From Paludibacter sp. 221 (GTDB lineage: Bacteria; Bacteroidota; Bacteroidia; Bacteroidales; Paludibacteraceae), in NCBI RefSeq assembly GCF_010501035.1, contig NZ_QVMH01000017.1, positions 1 through 42,839 of the forward strand: a stretch of 42,839 nt of DNA, in the 5' to 3' direction. The position numbers and the translations under genes are program-made. Within the stretch, counting starts at the first letter, position 1, and each line of letters starts with the position of its first letter. Under the pieces are notes generated by a model that was not told the DNA's origin, did not search any database, and saw only the letters and a list, made by a program, of their open reading frames with translations. Shown here piece after piece: positions 33,387 through 42,799 of this stretch.

Positions 33387-33665
33387 TTAAATTGACCTTA
33401 AAATGAAATAAGCTATCAGAAAAAGAACTGCAATGATAATAACTAAGCGTATGTTGGACTGTCGTGCATTGTCGCGATATGCCCTGTTGCGCTGGTCGCG
33501 TTGTTCGCGGAAAGTCCCACGTTTGATTGATGTTTTGAATTCGCCGTTTTCATCATTCTTTTCAGCAAATTTTTCTTCCCGTTCTTTTTGCGCCTCTTTC
33601 TTGGGGTCGTAATATATATAACGATAGTTGTATGTGCGGGGTTTATATAATTTGAAGAATCCCAT
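33387..33665 (-). CDS. Small tail-anchored protein of unknown function
   Basis: 92 residues from ATG 33665. An upstream in-frame ATG at 33776 would add 37 residues of unusual composition and is less likely. The N-terminus MGFFKLYKPRTYNYRYIYYDPKKEAQKE is a basic, tyrosine-rich segment common at the start of small Bacteroidota proteins located near mutL. A charged helical middle follows, and residues about 72-90 form one membrane helix (LVIIIAVLFLIAYFIL). The function is unknown. It directly precedes mutL on the same strand. Confidence 0.75.
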   Translation of the reverse strand: MGFFKLYKPRTYNYRYIYYDPKKEAQKEREEKFAEKNDENGEFKTSIKRGTFREQRDQRNRAYRDNARQSNIRLVIIIAVLFLIAYFILRSI

Positions 33666-33812
33666 TGTTTTGATTGATTTTAGTTGAAATTTTAAATTAT
33701 CTCTACCAAAGGTACTAAGAAACTGTTTAAATTTACCATAAACAATATAATTATCTTTAAAAAATCTTTTTTGCAATAAATTATGCCCTTTTTTGTAAAA
33801 TTTTGTCTTCTA

Positions 33813-33844
33813 TTTTGCTCATTTAGCCCGCTAAAATCGCAAAA
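33813..33844. terminator. Imperfect hairpin after the deacetylase gene
   Basis: TTTTGC and ATTTAGC (33813-33827) pair with GCTAAAAT and GCAAAA (33830-33844) around a two-base centre, with two small interior mismatches. On the minus strand it lies 64 bases after the polysaccharide deacetylase stop. A related sequence (TTTTGCGAGCTAAAATT) recurs at about 33882. Confidence 0.4.
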
Positions 33845-33907
33845 TGAATCCGAAATTTTTCTAAAAAATCATCATAATTTATTTTGCGAGCTAAAATTAA
33901 ACAATTT

Positions 33908-34513
33908 CTAAAAAATTTCCGATTTATAACCTTGTTCGTTCCAAAATTCGATGGCGCGGGGCAATACCGCCAGCATATTGTTTTTAGCCTTTATCGAATC
34001 GTGAAAAAGCACAATGGAGCCATTGCGCGAAAAGCGTTTCACCTTGTTTATAATTTGTTCGGGTGTAAGCGATTTATCGTAATCGCAAGTGAGCAAGTCC
34101 CACATGATTATTTCGTAGTCGGGTTGCAACGTGTTTTTTTGCCGTTGCCTCAACCTTCCGTGTGGCGGACGAAACAGGTTGCTGTGGATGTGTACGGATG
34201 CTTTGCGTACGTTTTCCACATATTCTTCCACTCCGGTCGAAAATCCTTTCAGATGATTAAACGTGTGATTTCCGGTGCGGTGTCCACGTCTTAATATCTC
34301 GTTGTATAGTTCAGGATATTTTTGTACGTTTTCGCCTACGCAAAAAAACGTAGCTTTCCAACCATATTCGTCCAGCATATCCAGTACAAGGGGCGTAACT
34401 TCGGGCACAGGCCCATCGTCGAAGGTCAGGTAGATAGACTTTTCCTTCGATTTTTTGCGCCATACACAGCCTTTGTAAAAAACACGGACAACTCCCGGAA
34501 CTCTTGCAAACAT
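33908..34513 (-). CDS. Polysaccharide deacetylase (NodB fold, CE4)
   Basis: 201 residues. The CE4 motifs are complete: TFDDGP (motif 1, metal and base Asp), HTFNHL (motif 2, H-x3-H zinc ligands), RPPHG (motif 3), MWDLLTCDY (motif 4) and IVLFHDS (motif 5, catalytic His). There is no signal peptide. The N-terminus FARVPGVVRVFYKGCVWRK is moderately hydrophobic and could be a membrane anchor remnant. It probably de-N-acetylates a cell-envelope glycan. The upstream gap contains a 7-base repeat (AAAGGTA) before the DUF2723 gene. Confidence 0.93.
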   Translation of the reverse strand: MFARVPGVVRVFYKGCVWRKKSKEKSIYLTFDDGPVPEVTPLVLDMLDEYGWKATFFCVGENVQKYPELYNEILRRGHRTGNHTFNHLKGFSTGVEEYVENVRKASVHIHSNLFRPPHGRLRQRQKNTLQPDYEIIMWDLLTCDYDKSLTPEQIINKVKRFSRNGSIVLFHDSIKAKNNMLAVLPRAIEFWNEQGYKSEIF

Positions 34514-34529
34514 AATGAATCACGAGTTT

Positions 34530-34557
34530 AAAGGTAAAAGGTAAAAGTTTAAAGTGT
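34530..34557. repeat. 7-base tandem repeat (AAAGGTA)
   Basis: Units AAAGGTA, AAAGGTA, AAAGTTT and AAAGTGT, followed by a looser ATCCTTTT/ATCCTTTC repeat up to 34585. The tract fills the gap between the DUF2723 stop and the deacetylase start. Confidence 0.7.
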
Positions 34558-34587
34558 CCCTTAATCCTTTTATCCTTTCATCCCTCA

Positions 34588-37500
34588 TCAATAACCTATT
34601 TTCTGGTGAAACTTAATATAAGAGGGATAGTATTTATCCATCAAATCAGTTCGGTTGTTGTCTTGGAATATAGATATAACATTGTTGAATTCCAAGAATT
34701 TACGTCCAATAGAATACGAAGACGCTTTTTGTTGTGCCGGACTTAGGTTGAAATACCAATTGAGGTGTTCAACACAGTTTTGAGCAACGTATTCTGTCAT
34801 TTTATCCCCTTTTTCCGGCTCATTAAGCTGATAATAGAAATTAGCAAGCAGGGTTGAGTGATAATCGTACGGTACGGATGTTCCCGGCAATACTTCGTCG
34901 CAGTAGTCCAGCGCTTTTTTAGCTCGCTCGGTATCTCCTTCTGTCATCAATGCTTCAATCAGATGAAGGAACATTAAACGGTGTGTACGGCACATCGACA
35001 TCGATTTTTCGTCGATATAAATATTCGGATCGCTCACGTTTCCGTAGCGGAATTTATTCATCATATTGTCGTACATTTCGTCTGTATTTACACCTGTTTC
35101 CGATTTTACAGGAACAATGTTGTAAGCCAGTCCAGTTAGTTCAAAATGGTCTTTCAGTCCCATGTAGTATTCATCGCCTACAGTAACGGCAAAGTACATG
35201 GGGCGTTCCCAATTATTTTCTTTCAACATTTCGACGACCATCATTTCACTTTTTGTCAAGCGGCGGTTCACCTTGATGTCGATTTGAGGAACGATTTCAT
35301 CCCGTCTTTCTTCGGGCAAAGTACCTGTTTTTATAACTTGGTCTGCATCTACCGGAATGTAAAGATTTTGTGTCCGGAGCATGTACGGATTTTTCTTACC
35401 TCTTTCCGATGCGTTATGTTTCAGCATGATGCTGTATAAAGTGTTTACATCGACCGAGGATATGTGCTTGCTCTTGTCGTTGTCCATATAAAGCACCTCG
35501 TTGTTGCCCGTAACGTAGTCTTTTGGCTCCCACGAGATAGGCAGCGGTGCCGACTCGTAAGCTCCACGCCTCATTTGGTCGATATACCAGTCGGTTTGCA
35601 GGTAGCTCAGGTTACATACACGCACATCGGTACGGTTACCTTCCACTTCCTGATTGTACCATAATGGGAATGTGTCGTTGTCGCCATTCGAGAAAATAAT
35701 GGCGTTTGGCTTGCACGATATCAGGTAGTTGTTTCCAAAGTCGCTGGCAAGATAGCGTCCGCTACGGTCGTGGTCGTCCCAGTTTTCGGCTGCCATCAGG
35801 ATAGGAACTCCTAAGCATATAATCGAAACCACAACGGAGCTTACTTTACGCGGAACATATTTATCGATAGCCCGTATAATGCCCAGTACCCCAAGCCCTA
35901 TGAATATGCTGAATGCATAGAAGGAGCCGGCATACGCATAGTCGCGCTCGCGTGGCTGCATAGGTGGTTGGTTCAGATATACAACAATGGCAATACCTGT
36001 AAGCACAAACAGCAGAAGCACTATCCAAAAGCTGTGTTTGCCTTCTTTGCCACTATTAAGCAAAAATATAATGCCAATTATACCGAGTAGTAGAGGCAGC
36101 ATGTAATAGCGGTTGCGCCCTTTGTTTTCTTTCATGTCGGTGGGGAGTGAGTCTTGGTCGCCCACCAACACGTTGTCGATAAATTTGATTCCCGTAATCC
36201 AGTTTCCGTTTTCAATTTCGCCATTTCCTTGTATATCATTTTGGCGTCCTGAGAAGTTCCACATGAAGTAACGCCAGTACATGAATCCGAGTTGGTATCT
36301 GAAGAAATACCGCATATTTTCGCCGAATGTAGGTTTCATCTCAACCTCGCGCCTTCCGCAGGCATCATACGACACACGTTTACCTTTTACTCCTCCCCAC
36401 GATTTGTACAATTCGACATGACGGTCGCTGTTTCCGGGTGAGTAATACATACGCGGGAAAAGCATATTGAATTTTTCGTCCATCACGTAACTCGATTTAT
36501 ATCCGGTGATGATGTATTCGTCTTTTTGGTCGGGCGATTCTTTCGGTTTTGGTGCATAATTTGGTTTTCCTGTTTTCTCTACCGGTACACAGTAATTGCC
36601 TTGTGGCTGGTATTTAACCGGAGCATTGTACACAGGGCCATAAAGCAGCGGGTTGTCTCCATACTGTTCACGGTTGAGATAGTATTTCAAAGCGAAAACA
36701 TTATCAGGCGAGTTTTGGTCCATAGGCGGATTGGCAGCCGAACGGATTACAATAACAGTATAAGATGAATAACCAATCAGCATAACGGTTACCATAGTGA
36801 TAGCTGTATTTAGCCAGCGGGCAGGGATTTTTCCTTTTCTCAGATAGAAGAAAACAATCATGCCGATAATAATCAGAATACCGACGAGGATATTGGTGCG
36901 TATAAACGGGATGCCTACAATACTGACAGCCAAAATGAATGAAACGGCCATGCGTACATAACTCTTTTCGGAGTATGTTTCGTAAATAGCCCACACTAAA
37001 GCAGCTATTGCCAATAGGATATATGCATACATTCCTGAGTTGAAAGGAAGCCCGAGTTTATTAACGAACAATAACTCGAACCAGCTTGCAATTTCAACGA
37101 ATCCGGGAATAAGGCCGTACAGCACAAATGCCAAAATAGCCACAGATGTCAATAATGCCAGAATAAGCCCCTTTGCCGATGGTTTGTATTTTTTGAAATA
37201 ATAAACCAGCACGATAGCAGGAATCGTCAGCAGGTTTAATAAATGGACTCCGATTGATAATCCCATCAGGTAAGCGATTAATATCAACCAACGGTCGGAG
37301 CCTTCTTTGTCGGCTACGTTTTCCCATTTCAGGATAAGCCAGAACACCACAGCGGTGAAAAACGAAGAATAGGCGTATACTTCGCCTTCGACAGCCGAAA
37401 ACCAGAAAGTGTCGGAGAAAGTATATGCCAAAGCACCTACCAAACCTGCACCCAATACCATGATAGTGTTAGCAGTGGTGTATGCTTGCTCGTTTTTAAT

Positions 37501-37815
37501 GATGATTTTCCGGGCGATATGCGTAATAGTCCAAAATAAGAACAAAATAGTAAGCGCACTCAAAATAGCCGACATGGCGTTTATCATCATGGCTACTTTG
37601 GTAGGGTCGGACGCAAACAGCGAGAAGAATTTTCCGGTAAGCATGAAGAAAGGTGCTCCGGGAGGGTGTCCTACGTCCAGTTTGTAAGCTGTTGAAATGA
37701 ACTCGCCGCAATCCCAAAAACTGGCGGTAGGTTCAATTGTTAACAAGTAGGTAATAGCTGCAATGGCAAATGCCACCCAACCAAAAATAGTGTTCAGTAA
37801 GTTGAAACGTTTCAT
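34588..37815 (-). CDS. DUF2723 family membrane protein (TMEM260/GT117-like)
   Basis: 1075 residues. The N-terminal half has about 12-14 membrane helices with the DUF2723 signature: TIEPTASFWDCGEFISTAYKL and VGHPPGAPFFMLTGKFFSLF, where D/E residues resemble those of GT-C glycosyltransferases. A further helix pair and RERDYAYAGSFYAFSIF follow. The C-terminal ~400 residues are extracytoplasmic (FSNGDNDTFPLWYNQEVEG) and end in TPR-like helices. The family is related to protein O-mannosyltransferases and is widespread in Bacteroidota, so O-glycosylation of exported proteins is the likely role. A TATCTTTG at 37888-37881 (minus strand) fits a -7 element. Confidence 0.9.
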   Translation of the reverse strand: MKRFNLLNTIFGWVAFAIAAITYLLTIEPTASFWDCGEFISTAYKLDVGHPPGAPFFMLTGKFFSLFASDPTKVAMMINAMSAILSALTILFLFWTITHIARKIIIKNEQAYTTANTIMVLGAGLVGALAYTFSDTFWFSAVEGEVYAYSSFFTAVVFWLILKWENVADKEGSDRWLILIAYLMGLSIGVHLLNLLTIPAIVLVYYFKKYKPSAKGLILALLTSVAILAFVLYGLIPGFVEIASWFELLFVNKLGLPFNSGMYAYILLAIAALVWAIYETYSEKSYVRMAVSFILAVSIVGIPFIRTNILVGILIIIGMIVFFYLRKGKIPARWLNTAITMVTVMLIGYSSYTVIVIRSAANPPMDQNSPDNVFALKYYLNREQYGDNPLLYGPVYNAPVKYQPQGNYCVPVEKTGKPNYAPKPKESPDQKDEYIITGYKSSYVMDEKFNMLFPRMYYSPGNSDRHVELYKSWGGVKGKRVSYDACGRREVEMKPTFGENMRYFFRYQLGFMYWRYFMWNFSGRQNDIQGNGEIENGNWITGIKFIDNVLVGDQDSLPTDMKENKGRNRYYMLPLLLGIIGIIFLLNSGKEGKHSFWIVLLLFVLTGIAIVVYLNQPPMQPRERDYAYAGSFYAFSIFIGLGVLGIIRAIDKYVPRKVSSVVVSIICLGVPILMAAENWDDHDRSGRYLASDFGNNYLISCKPNAIIFSNGDNDTFPLWYNQEVEGNRTDVRVCNLSYLQTDWYIDQMRRGAYESAPLPISWEPKDYVTGNNEVLYMDNDKSKHISSVDVNTLYSIMLKHNASERGKKNPYMLRTQNLYIPVDADQVIKTGTLPEERRDEIVPQIDIKVNRRLTKSEMMVVEMLKENNWERPMYFAVTVGDEYYMGLKDHFELTGLAYNIVPVKSETGVNTDEMYDNMMNKFRYGNVSDPNIYIDEKSMSMCRTHRLMFLHLIEALMTEGDTERAKKALDYCDEVLPGTSVPYDYHSTLLANFYYQLNEPEKGDKMTEYVAQNCVEHLNWYFNLSPAQQKASSYSIGRKFLEFNNVISIFQDNNRTDLMDKYYPSYIKFHQKIGY

Positions 37816-37997
37816 GTATTTTGATTAGATATTTGTTTGAAAATTCAGAGTTTACCTTGCAAATAAGGTAAAAAAACGTTCAAAGATACAAAGTTTTTTC
37901 AGTTTTGGCGGGATAGGGGTAGCTTTTTAGTTTTAATTAAAATTTGAAGATAAAACTATAAAGAATAAGCAGGGAGAATTAATGTAAAACTGAATGT

Positions 37998-38516
37998 TTA
38001 ATTCAACTTTTTCAAAATATGCTTCCGTGCGGTAACGAATCCTGCGGTGTAATTTTCGATGTCGACAGATTCCAGATAAGCCTTGAGCTCCGGCTTGAAG
38101 TCAGGCACTTTTTTCGAAAATTCAAACAATATCTTCATCGACAGTGCCTGAACGCCTGTTGGCGACTTGGGAGACACCATGCGCTCGAAACATACGTTGA
38201 TAAATTCCACAGGAATATCTTCGGGCAATCCCATGTTTAAAATCATAGAAAGCAAGAGACGTTGTAAGCCTGTGTAGTTGGTAGAAACTGCTAATTCTAC
38301 AATTCTTTGCAGCGATTTTTCTGAAAAATAATCGGGATGAGTTTCGCTTACTTTTTCGCATATCCATGCCGCATGCCATGCTGTTTTTTCGTTTTCATCA
38401 AACATCAACTCGAATACGACTTTAAAATCTTCCGGACTATTACGTACTATATCAAAAAGTTGATGGTAATTTGTCTTTTGAACCGGTTGCGCCAAAATCT
38501 CCTTATAGTTTATCAT
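37998..38516 (-). CDS. HEAT-repeat-like helical protein
   Basis: 172 residues, all predicted helical, arranged as pairs with repeated F/L-E-M/L patterns (FKVVFELMFDENEKTAWHAAWICEKV, LQRLLLSMILNMGLP, GVQALSMKILFEFSKKVPDF), like HEAT/ARM repeats. It has no catalytic motif. Related Bacteroidota proteins are sometimes wrongly named adenylosuccinate lyase, but none of that enzyme's signatures is present. The role is unknown, possibly scaffolding. A TATATTTG (minus strand, 38565-38558) upstream fits a -7 element. Confidence 0.75.
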   Translation of the reverse strand: MINYKEILAQPVQKTNYHQLFDIVRNSPEDFKVVFELMFDENEKTAWHAAWICEKVSETHPDYFSEKSLQRIVELAVSTNYTGLQRLLLSMILNMGLPEDIPVEFINVCFERMVSPKSPTGVQALSMKILFEFSKKVPDFKPELKAYLESVDIENYTAGFVTARKHILKKLN

Positions 38517-38667
38517 GTGTCAAAATCCGTTTTTATGTATGAAAAATATACTTGCTACAAATATAATAATTAATGTTTTGAAGTATAAAATTAGTCTATG
38601 GTAGTTTGTTCTTTTTGTTTGTAAGATTTTTCTTTTGTTGCTCTGCGGTAATACAGAGGAATATATG

Positions 38668-38675
38668 TATCTTTG
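38668..38675 (+). promoter_or_regulatory. Possible -7 promoter element of the FAD dehydrogenase gene
   Basis: TATCTTTG fits TAnnTTTG and lies 24 bases before the ATG. No TTTG is present 19 bases upstream. A small hairpin (CTCTG..CAGAG, 38641-38658) lies in the spacer region instead. Confidence 0.45.
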
Positions 38676-38699
38676 CGATTTTAAGTTTATTACGAGAAT

Positions 38700-40268
38700 A
38701 TGCATTCCCAACTCCAACTTATACTTACTCCCGAGCAGGCTTACAAACAGGAATTACTTCAAAAACAAGTAGCCGAACAGTTACAGATTGATTCCAAAAG
38801 CATAACACGCATACGGATATTGAAAAAGTCTATCGATGCCCGTTCGGGCAGGCCGAAAATAAACCTCTCACTCGAAGTTTACTGGGACGAAAAGCCACCG
38901 GCCGAAGTGCGTATGAAATTCAACTTCAGAAACGTGAAAGAGGCTGCTCCCGTTTTAGTGATAGGTGCAGGTCCTGCGGGTTTGTTTGCTGCTTTGAAAT
39001 TGATAGAAGAAGGGCTGAAACCAATTGTAATCGAACGCGGAAAGGATACCCACGAACGGAAACAAGATATTGCACTGCTGAATAGGAACAAAAGTTTCAA
39101 TAGCGAATCGAATTATTGCTTTGGCGAAGGAGGGGCAGGTACTTTTTCGGATGGTAAGTTGCATACACGCTCCAAAAAGAAAGGCGATATACAACGTATT
39201 TACGAGTTGTTTTACTACCACGGTGCTAACGAAGAGGTGCTTTATGAGGCTCATCCGCATATAGGCTCGGATAAGTTGCCGCAGGTTATCGAGAATATAA
39301 CAAAAACAATTACCGACCACGGGGGCGAAGTATACTTTGAGCATAAGGTAACCGAATTGCTGATTGAAGATAACCGGATTGCAGGTTGTAAAACCGCTGA
39401 TGGTAAAACATTCCTTTCCAATGCGCTTATTCTGGCAACAGGGCATTCGGCACACGATATTTATGAAATGCTTTACAGGCAGGGTGTGCCGTTGGAGCAA
39501 AAAGGGTTTGCGATGGGCGTGCGTGTAGAGCATAAGCAAAAGCTAATCGACAGTATTCAGTACCATACCAAAGAGCGTAGCGAATACCTTCCTGCGGCTA
39601 CTTATAATTTGGTGGAGCAGGTAGATGGACGAGGGGTATATTCATTCTGTATGTGTCCGGGAGGGCATATTGTGCCTGCGGGTAGTTCCGAGGAACAACT
39701 TGTGGTAAATGGAATGTCGGTATCAAAACGAAATTCGCTGTATGCTAACTCCGGTATTGTAGTCGAAATCCGTCCGGAAGATATACCCGTCGAATTTCAG
39801 GAGTATGGCGAATTGGCCGGATTGAAATACCAACAATTTGTTGAGAATTTGGCATATAAAAACAATGGCGGGTTGGGGCAGGTTGCACCGGCTCAGCGGT
39901 TGCGCGATTTTGTAGAAGGCAGACTTTCTGCCGATTTGCCCGAATGTTCGTACTTGCCGGGTTTAATATCTTCTCCGCTGCATTTTTGGTTACCTGAGTT
40001 TATCGCTACCCGATTGCGTGAAGGGTTCAGGAAATTTGACCGTAAGATGCGTGGATTTCTTACAAATGATGCAGTTGTTGTGGGAGTCGAGTCTCGTTCA
40101 TCTTCGGCGGTACGTATTCCACGCGACAGGGAATCGGGGCAGCATCCCTCTATCGGAGGGCTTTTCCCTGCGGGCGAAGGCTCCGGATATGCAGGCGGGA
40201 TAACTTCGTCGGCAATTGACGGGGAAAACATGGCTCAGAAAGCTGCGGATTATTTGAATAGTTTATAA
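38700..40268 (+). CDS. FAD-dependent dehydrogenase (COG2509 type)
   Basis: 522 residues. An N-terminal ~85-residue domain (LILTPEQAYKQELLQKQVAEQL) is followed by the dinucleotide-binding motif VIGAGPAGLFAALKLIEEG (88-106). Other family motifs are NYCFGEGGAGTFSDGKLHTR, YSFCMCPGGHIVPAGSS and the terminal FAD loop GLFPAGEGSGYAGGITSSAIDG. The family is widespread in bacteria, and its substrate and physiological role are not established. It is the first of three plus-strand genes, 47 bases upstream of the pseudouridine synthase. Confidence 0.9.
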   Translation: MHSQLQLILTPEQAYKQELLQKQVAEQLQIDSKSITRIRILKKSIDARSGRPKINLSLEVYWDEKPPAEVRMKFNFRNVKEAAPVLVIGAGPAGLFAALKLIEEGLKPIVIERGKDTHERKQDIALLNRNKSFNSESNYCFGEGGAGTFSDGKLHTRSKKKGDIQRIYELFYYHGANEEVLYEAHPHIGSDKLPQVIENITKTITDHGGEVYFEHKVTELLIEDNRIAGCKTADGKTFLSNALILATGHSAHDIYEMLYRQGVPLEQKGFAMGVRVEHKQKLIDSIQYHTKERSEYLPAATYNLVEQVDGRGVYSFCMCPGGHIVPAGSSEEQLVVNGMSVSKRNSLYANSGIVVEIRPEDIPVEFQEYGELAGLKYQQFVENLAYKNNGGLGQVAPAQRLRDFVEGRLSADLPECSYLPGLISSPLHFWLPEFIATRLREGFRKFDRKMRGFLTNDAVVVGVESRSSSAVRIPRDRESGQHPSIGGLFPAGEGSGYAGGITSSAIDGENMAQKAADYLNSL

Positions 40269-40315
40269 TTAAGAAGATTCGCTTTATTGCATAAGTGTTT
40301 CATTTAATATTTTAT

Positions 40316-41263
40316 ATGGCAAATCAGGATAATAAAAATAACAGGCGCAAGCCGGATAATGATAAAAGAAACGGGGATTTTATACCAAAAGTGAAGGAAA
40401 CCCGTTTGAAAGTAGGTGAGCCGAAAGAGTTGATGGATTTTCTTTTAGAAAAAATGGGTGGTATGAAACGCAACTCCATAAAATCGTTGTTGGCACATCG
40501 CCAGATATTGGTCAACGGGCAGATAACGACAAAGTATAATCATGAACTAAAAAAAGGTGATGTAGTAGCTGTAAGCAGCGAACGTGGGACTACGGAACTG
40601 TTTCACCCTAAGGTAAAGATTATATTTGAAGACCCTTACCTGATTGTTGTCGAAAAGCGCGAGGGGATACTTACTGTAAAAACTGATAATGGCAATGAAC
40701 TGACGGTGTTTTCGATACTGAAAAACCATGTGCAGAAAAGCTCGAAAACCAACCGTATTTACACCGTGCACCGGCTTGACCGCGAAACATCGGGCGTGTT
40801 GGTGTTTGCGAAAAACCTGCAGGTGAAACAGGCCTTGCAGGACTATTGGCATACGGATGTGAAAAAGCGGATTTATACGGCTGTAGTAGAGGGTAAGATG
40901 GATAAAAAAGAGGATACTATTGTGAGTTGGCTTACCGAGAATGCTAAATCGTTGAAAATTCATTCGAGCTCGGTGGATAATGGCGGACAGCAGGCTGTAA
41001 CACATTATAAGGTAATAAAGTCGAACGATGATTATTCCCTGTTGCAGATAGAACTGGAAACAGGGCGTAAGAACCAGATACGTGTTCATATGCAGTCGAT
41101 AGAACACCCGATTGTAGGCGATAAAAAATATGGAGCAAAGACCAACCCTATAGGTAGAGTGGCACTTCATGCGCGTATTCTTGAGTTTTATCATCCGGTG
41201 ACACGAAAGGTGGTGAAATTTGAAACACCTGTACCTCGCAATTTCTTACACTTGTTTCATTAA
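40316..41263 (+). CDS. RluA-family RNA pseudouridine synthase
   Basis: 315 residues from ATG 40316; a GTG at 40295 would add seven hydrophobic residues and is less likely. A lysine/asparagine-rich leader (2-30) precedes an S4 RNA-binding domain (about 34-84, KRNSIKSLLAHRQILVNGQ). The catalytic motif is HRLDRETSGVLVFAKN with nucleophile Asp155. ALHARILEFYHPVTR closes the fold. It isomerises uridine in rRNA or tRNA, but the exact position cannot be predicted. The stop is 17 bases before the start of the T9SS plug gene. Confidence 0.93.
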   Translation: MANQDNKNNRRKPDNDKRNGDFIPKVKETRLKVGEPKELMDFLLEKMGGMKRNSIKSLLAHRQILVNGQITTKYNHELKKGDVVAVSSERGTTELFHPKVKIIFEDPYLIVVEKREGILTVKTDNGNELTVFSILKNHVQKSSKTNRIYTVHRLDRETSGVLVFAKNLQVKQALQDYWHTDVKKRIYTAVVEGKMDKKEDTIVSWLTENAKSLKIHSSSVDNGGQQAVTHYKVIKSNDDYSLLQIELETGRKNQIRVHMQSIEHPIVGDKKYGAKTNPIGRVALHARILEFYHPVTRKVVKFETPVPRNFLHLFH

Positions 41264-41279
41264 TACAAGTTGCTTGTAT

Positions 41280-42551
41280 ATGGTAAAAAGATTTTTGGAT
41301 AAGCTGATTGTTGCTTTGTTTTTTCTGATTCCGGTTGGGCTGACAGCACAACAAACTGTTTACCACACGCGGACGTTAGCTCCTAACATCAAAACATTTC
41401 AGATACAGTTGGCTGATGAGCCTTTTGCTTTGCCTGTAATAGAACTGAATGGCACGGATGTGTTAAATATCCGGTTCGACGAAATGTCGCATACAATCCG
41501 CTCGTATAGCTATCGCGTTATTCACTGTAACGAGGATTGGACACAATCGGCTTTAAATTCGAGTGAATACCTCAATGGTTTTTCTACGGGTATTATATCC
41601 GAATATTCATCTTCTACGGTTACTACTTACGATTATACAAACTATAAGTTTAATCTACCCAACAGCGATATGACGTTTACTAAATCGGGCAATTATGTGG
41701 TGCAGGTATACGAGGATGGCAAGCAGGATGAGCCTGTGGCTCAAGGATGCTTTTATATAGTGGAGCCACGTGTGTCGGTGTCAGGAAAAGTGCGGGGCAA
41801 TACGGATGTTGAATTGAACAATCGTTTGCAACAACTGGATTTCGAACTCGATTTGTTGGGATATGAAGTGCGTGACCCACAAGAAGAGTTGAAAATCACC
41901 ATACGTCAAAACAACCGTACAGACAATCAGGTGCGGGGTATAAAACCAACTTATATGCGTGGCGACAACCTGAGCTATATAAACAACCGTGCTTTGGTTT
42001 TCGAAGGGGGTAATGAGTATCATCGCTTCGACATATCGTCGGTATATGCAGGTAATAGCAATGTAGAGCGGATAGATTTCGACCGTGTGCATTATGATGC
42101 GTACCTTTATCCCGATATAATTCAGTCATCCAGAGTATATACCAGCGAGCCGGATGTAAACGGCAGATATATAATTAACTTGCAGAATTCGTATTTCGAT
42201 ATGGATACCGAAGCCGATTATATCAATGTACATTTTTCCATTCCACGCTCAGAGCCTTTTTTTGACGGGCAGATATACATTGGAGGGGAGTATAATTTTA
42301 ATTTGCTTGATGAAGCGTCGCGCATGCAGTACGATTTTAATTCGGGGAATTATTTTAAGACCCTTTTGCTGAAGCAAGGAGGGTATAACTATCAGTATTG
42401 GTTTTTGCCGAAAGGGCAAACAAAAGCAAATGTAGAGCGTGTTGAAGGTAGTTTCTGGCAAACCCGCAACGAATATACGGTTTATATTTATCATCGCCCG
42501 TGGGGTGGCAGGCATGACAAACTGATAGGGGTGAAAACTATTGAGAATTGA
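41280..42551 (+). CDS. Type IX secretion system plug protein (DUF5103)
   Basis: 423 residues from ATG 41280; an upstream TTG (41220) overlaps the previous gene and lies before the signal peptide. The signal peptide is MVKRFLDKLIVALFFLIPVGLTAQ. The mature protein matches DUF5103: NIKTFQIQLADEPFALPVIEL, YRVIHCNEDWTQSALNSSEYLNG, YVVQVYEDG, PEADYINVHFSIPRSEP-like strands and a YTVYIYHRPWGGRHDKLIG end. In Flavobacterium the plug protein closes the periplasmic side of the SprA translocon. Its presence indicates the strain has a T9SS. Confidence 0.9.
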   Translation: MVKRFLDKLIVALFFLIPVGLTAQQTVYHTRTLAPNIKTFQIQLADEPFALPVIELNGTDVLNIRFDEMSHTIRSYSYRVIHCNEDWTQSALNSSEYLNGFSTGIISEYSSSTVTTYDYTNYKFNLPNSDMTFTKSGNYVVQVYEDGKQDEPVAQGCFYIVEPRVSVSGKVRGNTDVELNNRLQQLDFELDLLGYEVRDPQEELKITIRQNNRTDNQVRGIKPTYMRGDNLSYINNRALVFEGGNEYHRFDISSVYAGNSNVERIDFDRVHYDAYLYPDIIQSSRVYTSEPDVNGRYIINLQNSYFDMDTEADYINVHFSIPRSEPFFDGQIYIGGEYNFNLLDEASRMQYDFNSGNYFKTLLLKQGGYNYQYWFLPKGQTKANVERVEGSFWQTRNEYTVYIYHRPWGGRHDKLIGVKTIEN

Positions 42552-42639
42552 TTTTACCGTTAAATATTTGTGCTTAAAAAACAAAGCCTCTATTTTTGTC
42601 CTTGCATTCTTCGAGCAAAAACGAGGAATGATTTAGTTA

Positions 42640-42667
42640 GCTACAAGTTATAAGCTACAAGCTATAA
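42640..42667. repeat. 7-base tandem repeat (GCTACAA/GTTATAA)
   Basis: Units GCTACAA, GTTATAA, GCTACAA and GCTATAA lie in 7-base register, about 90 bases after the stop of the T9SS plug gene. The repeat is followed by a T-rich TTTTATCCTTTTATC stretch. Confidence 0.75.
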
Positions 42668-42799
42668 GTCTTGTCCTTTATTTTTTGTTCTTTTTATCCT
42701 TTTATCTTTTTTAATACAATATGAATCTTTCTCTACAAATAATACCTCAAAAAAATGCTTTTGCAAACGTTAAAATGTTTGCCGTTATCTCTATTTTAT

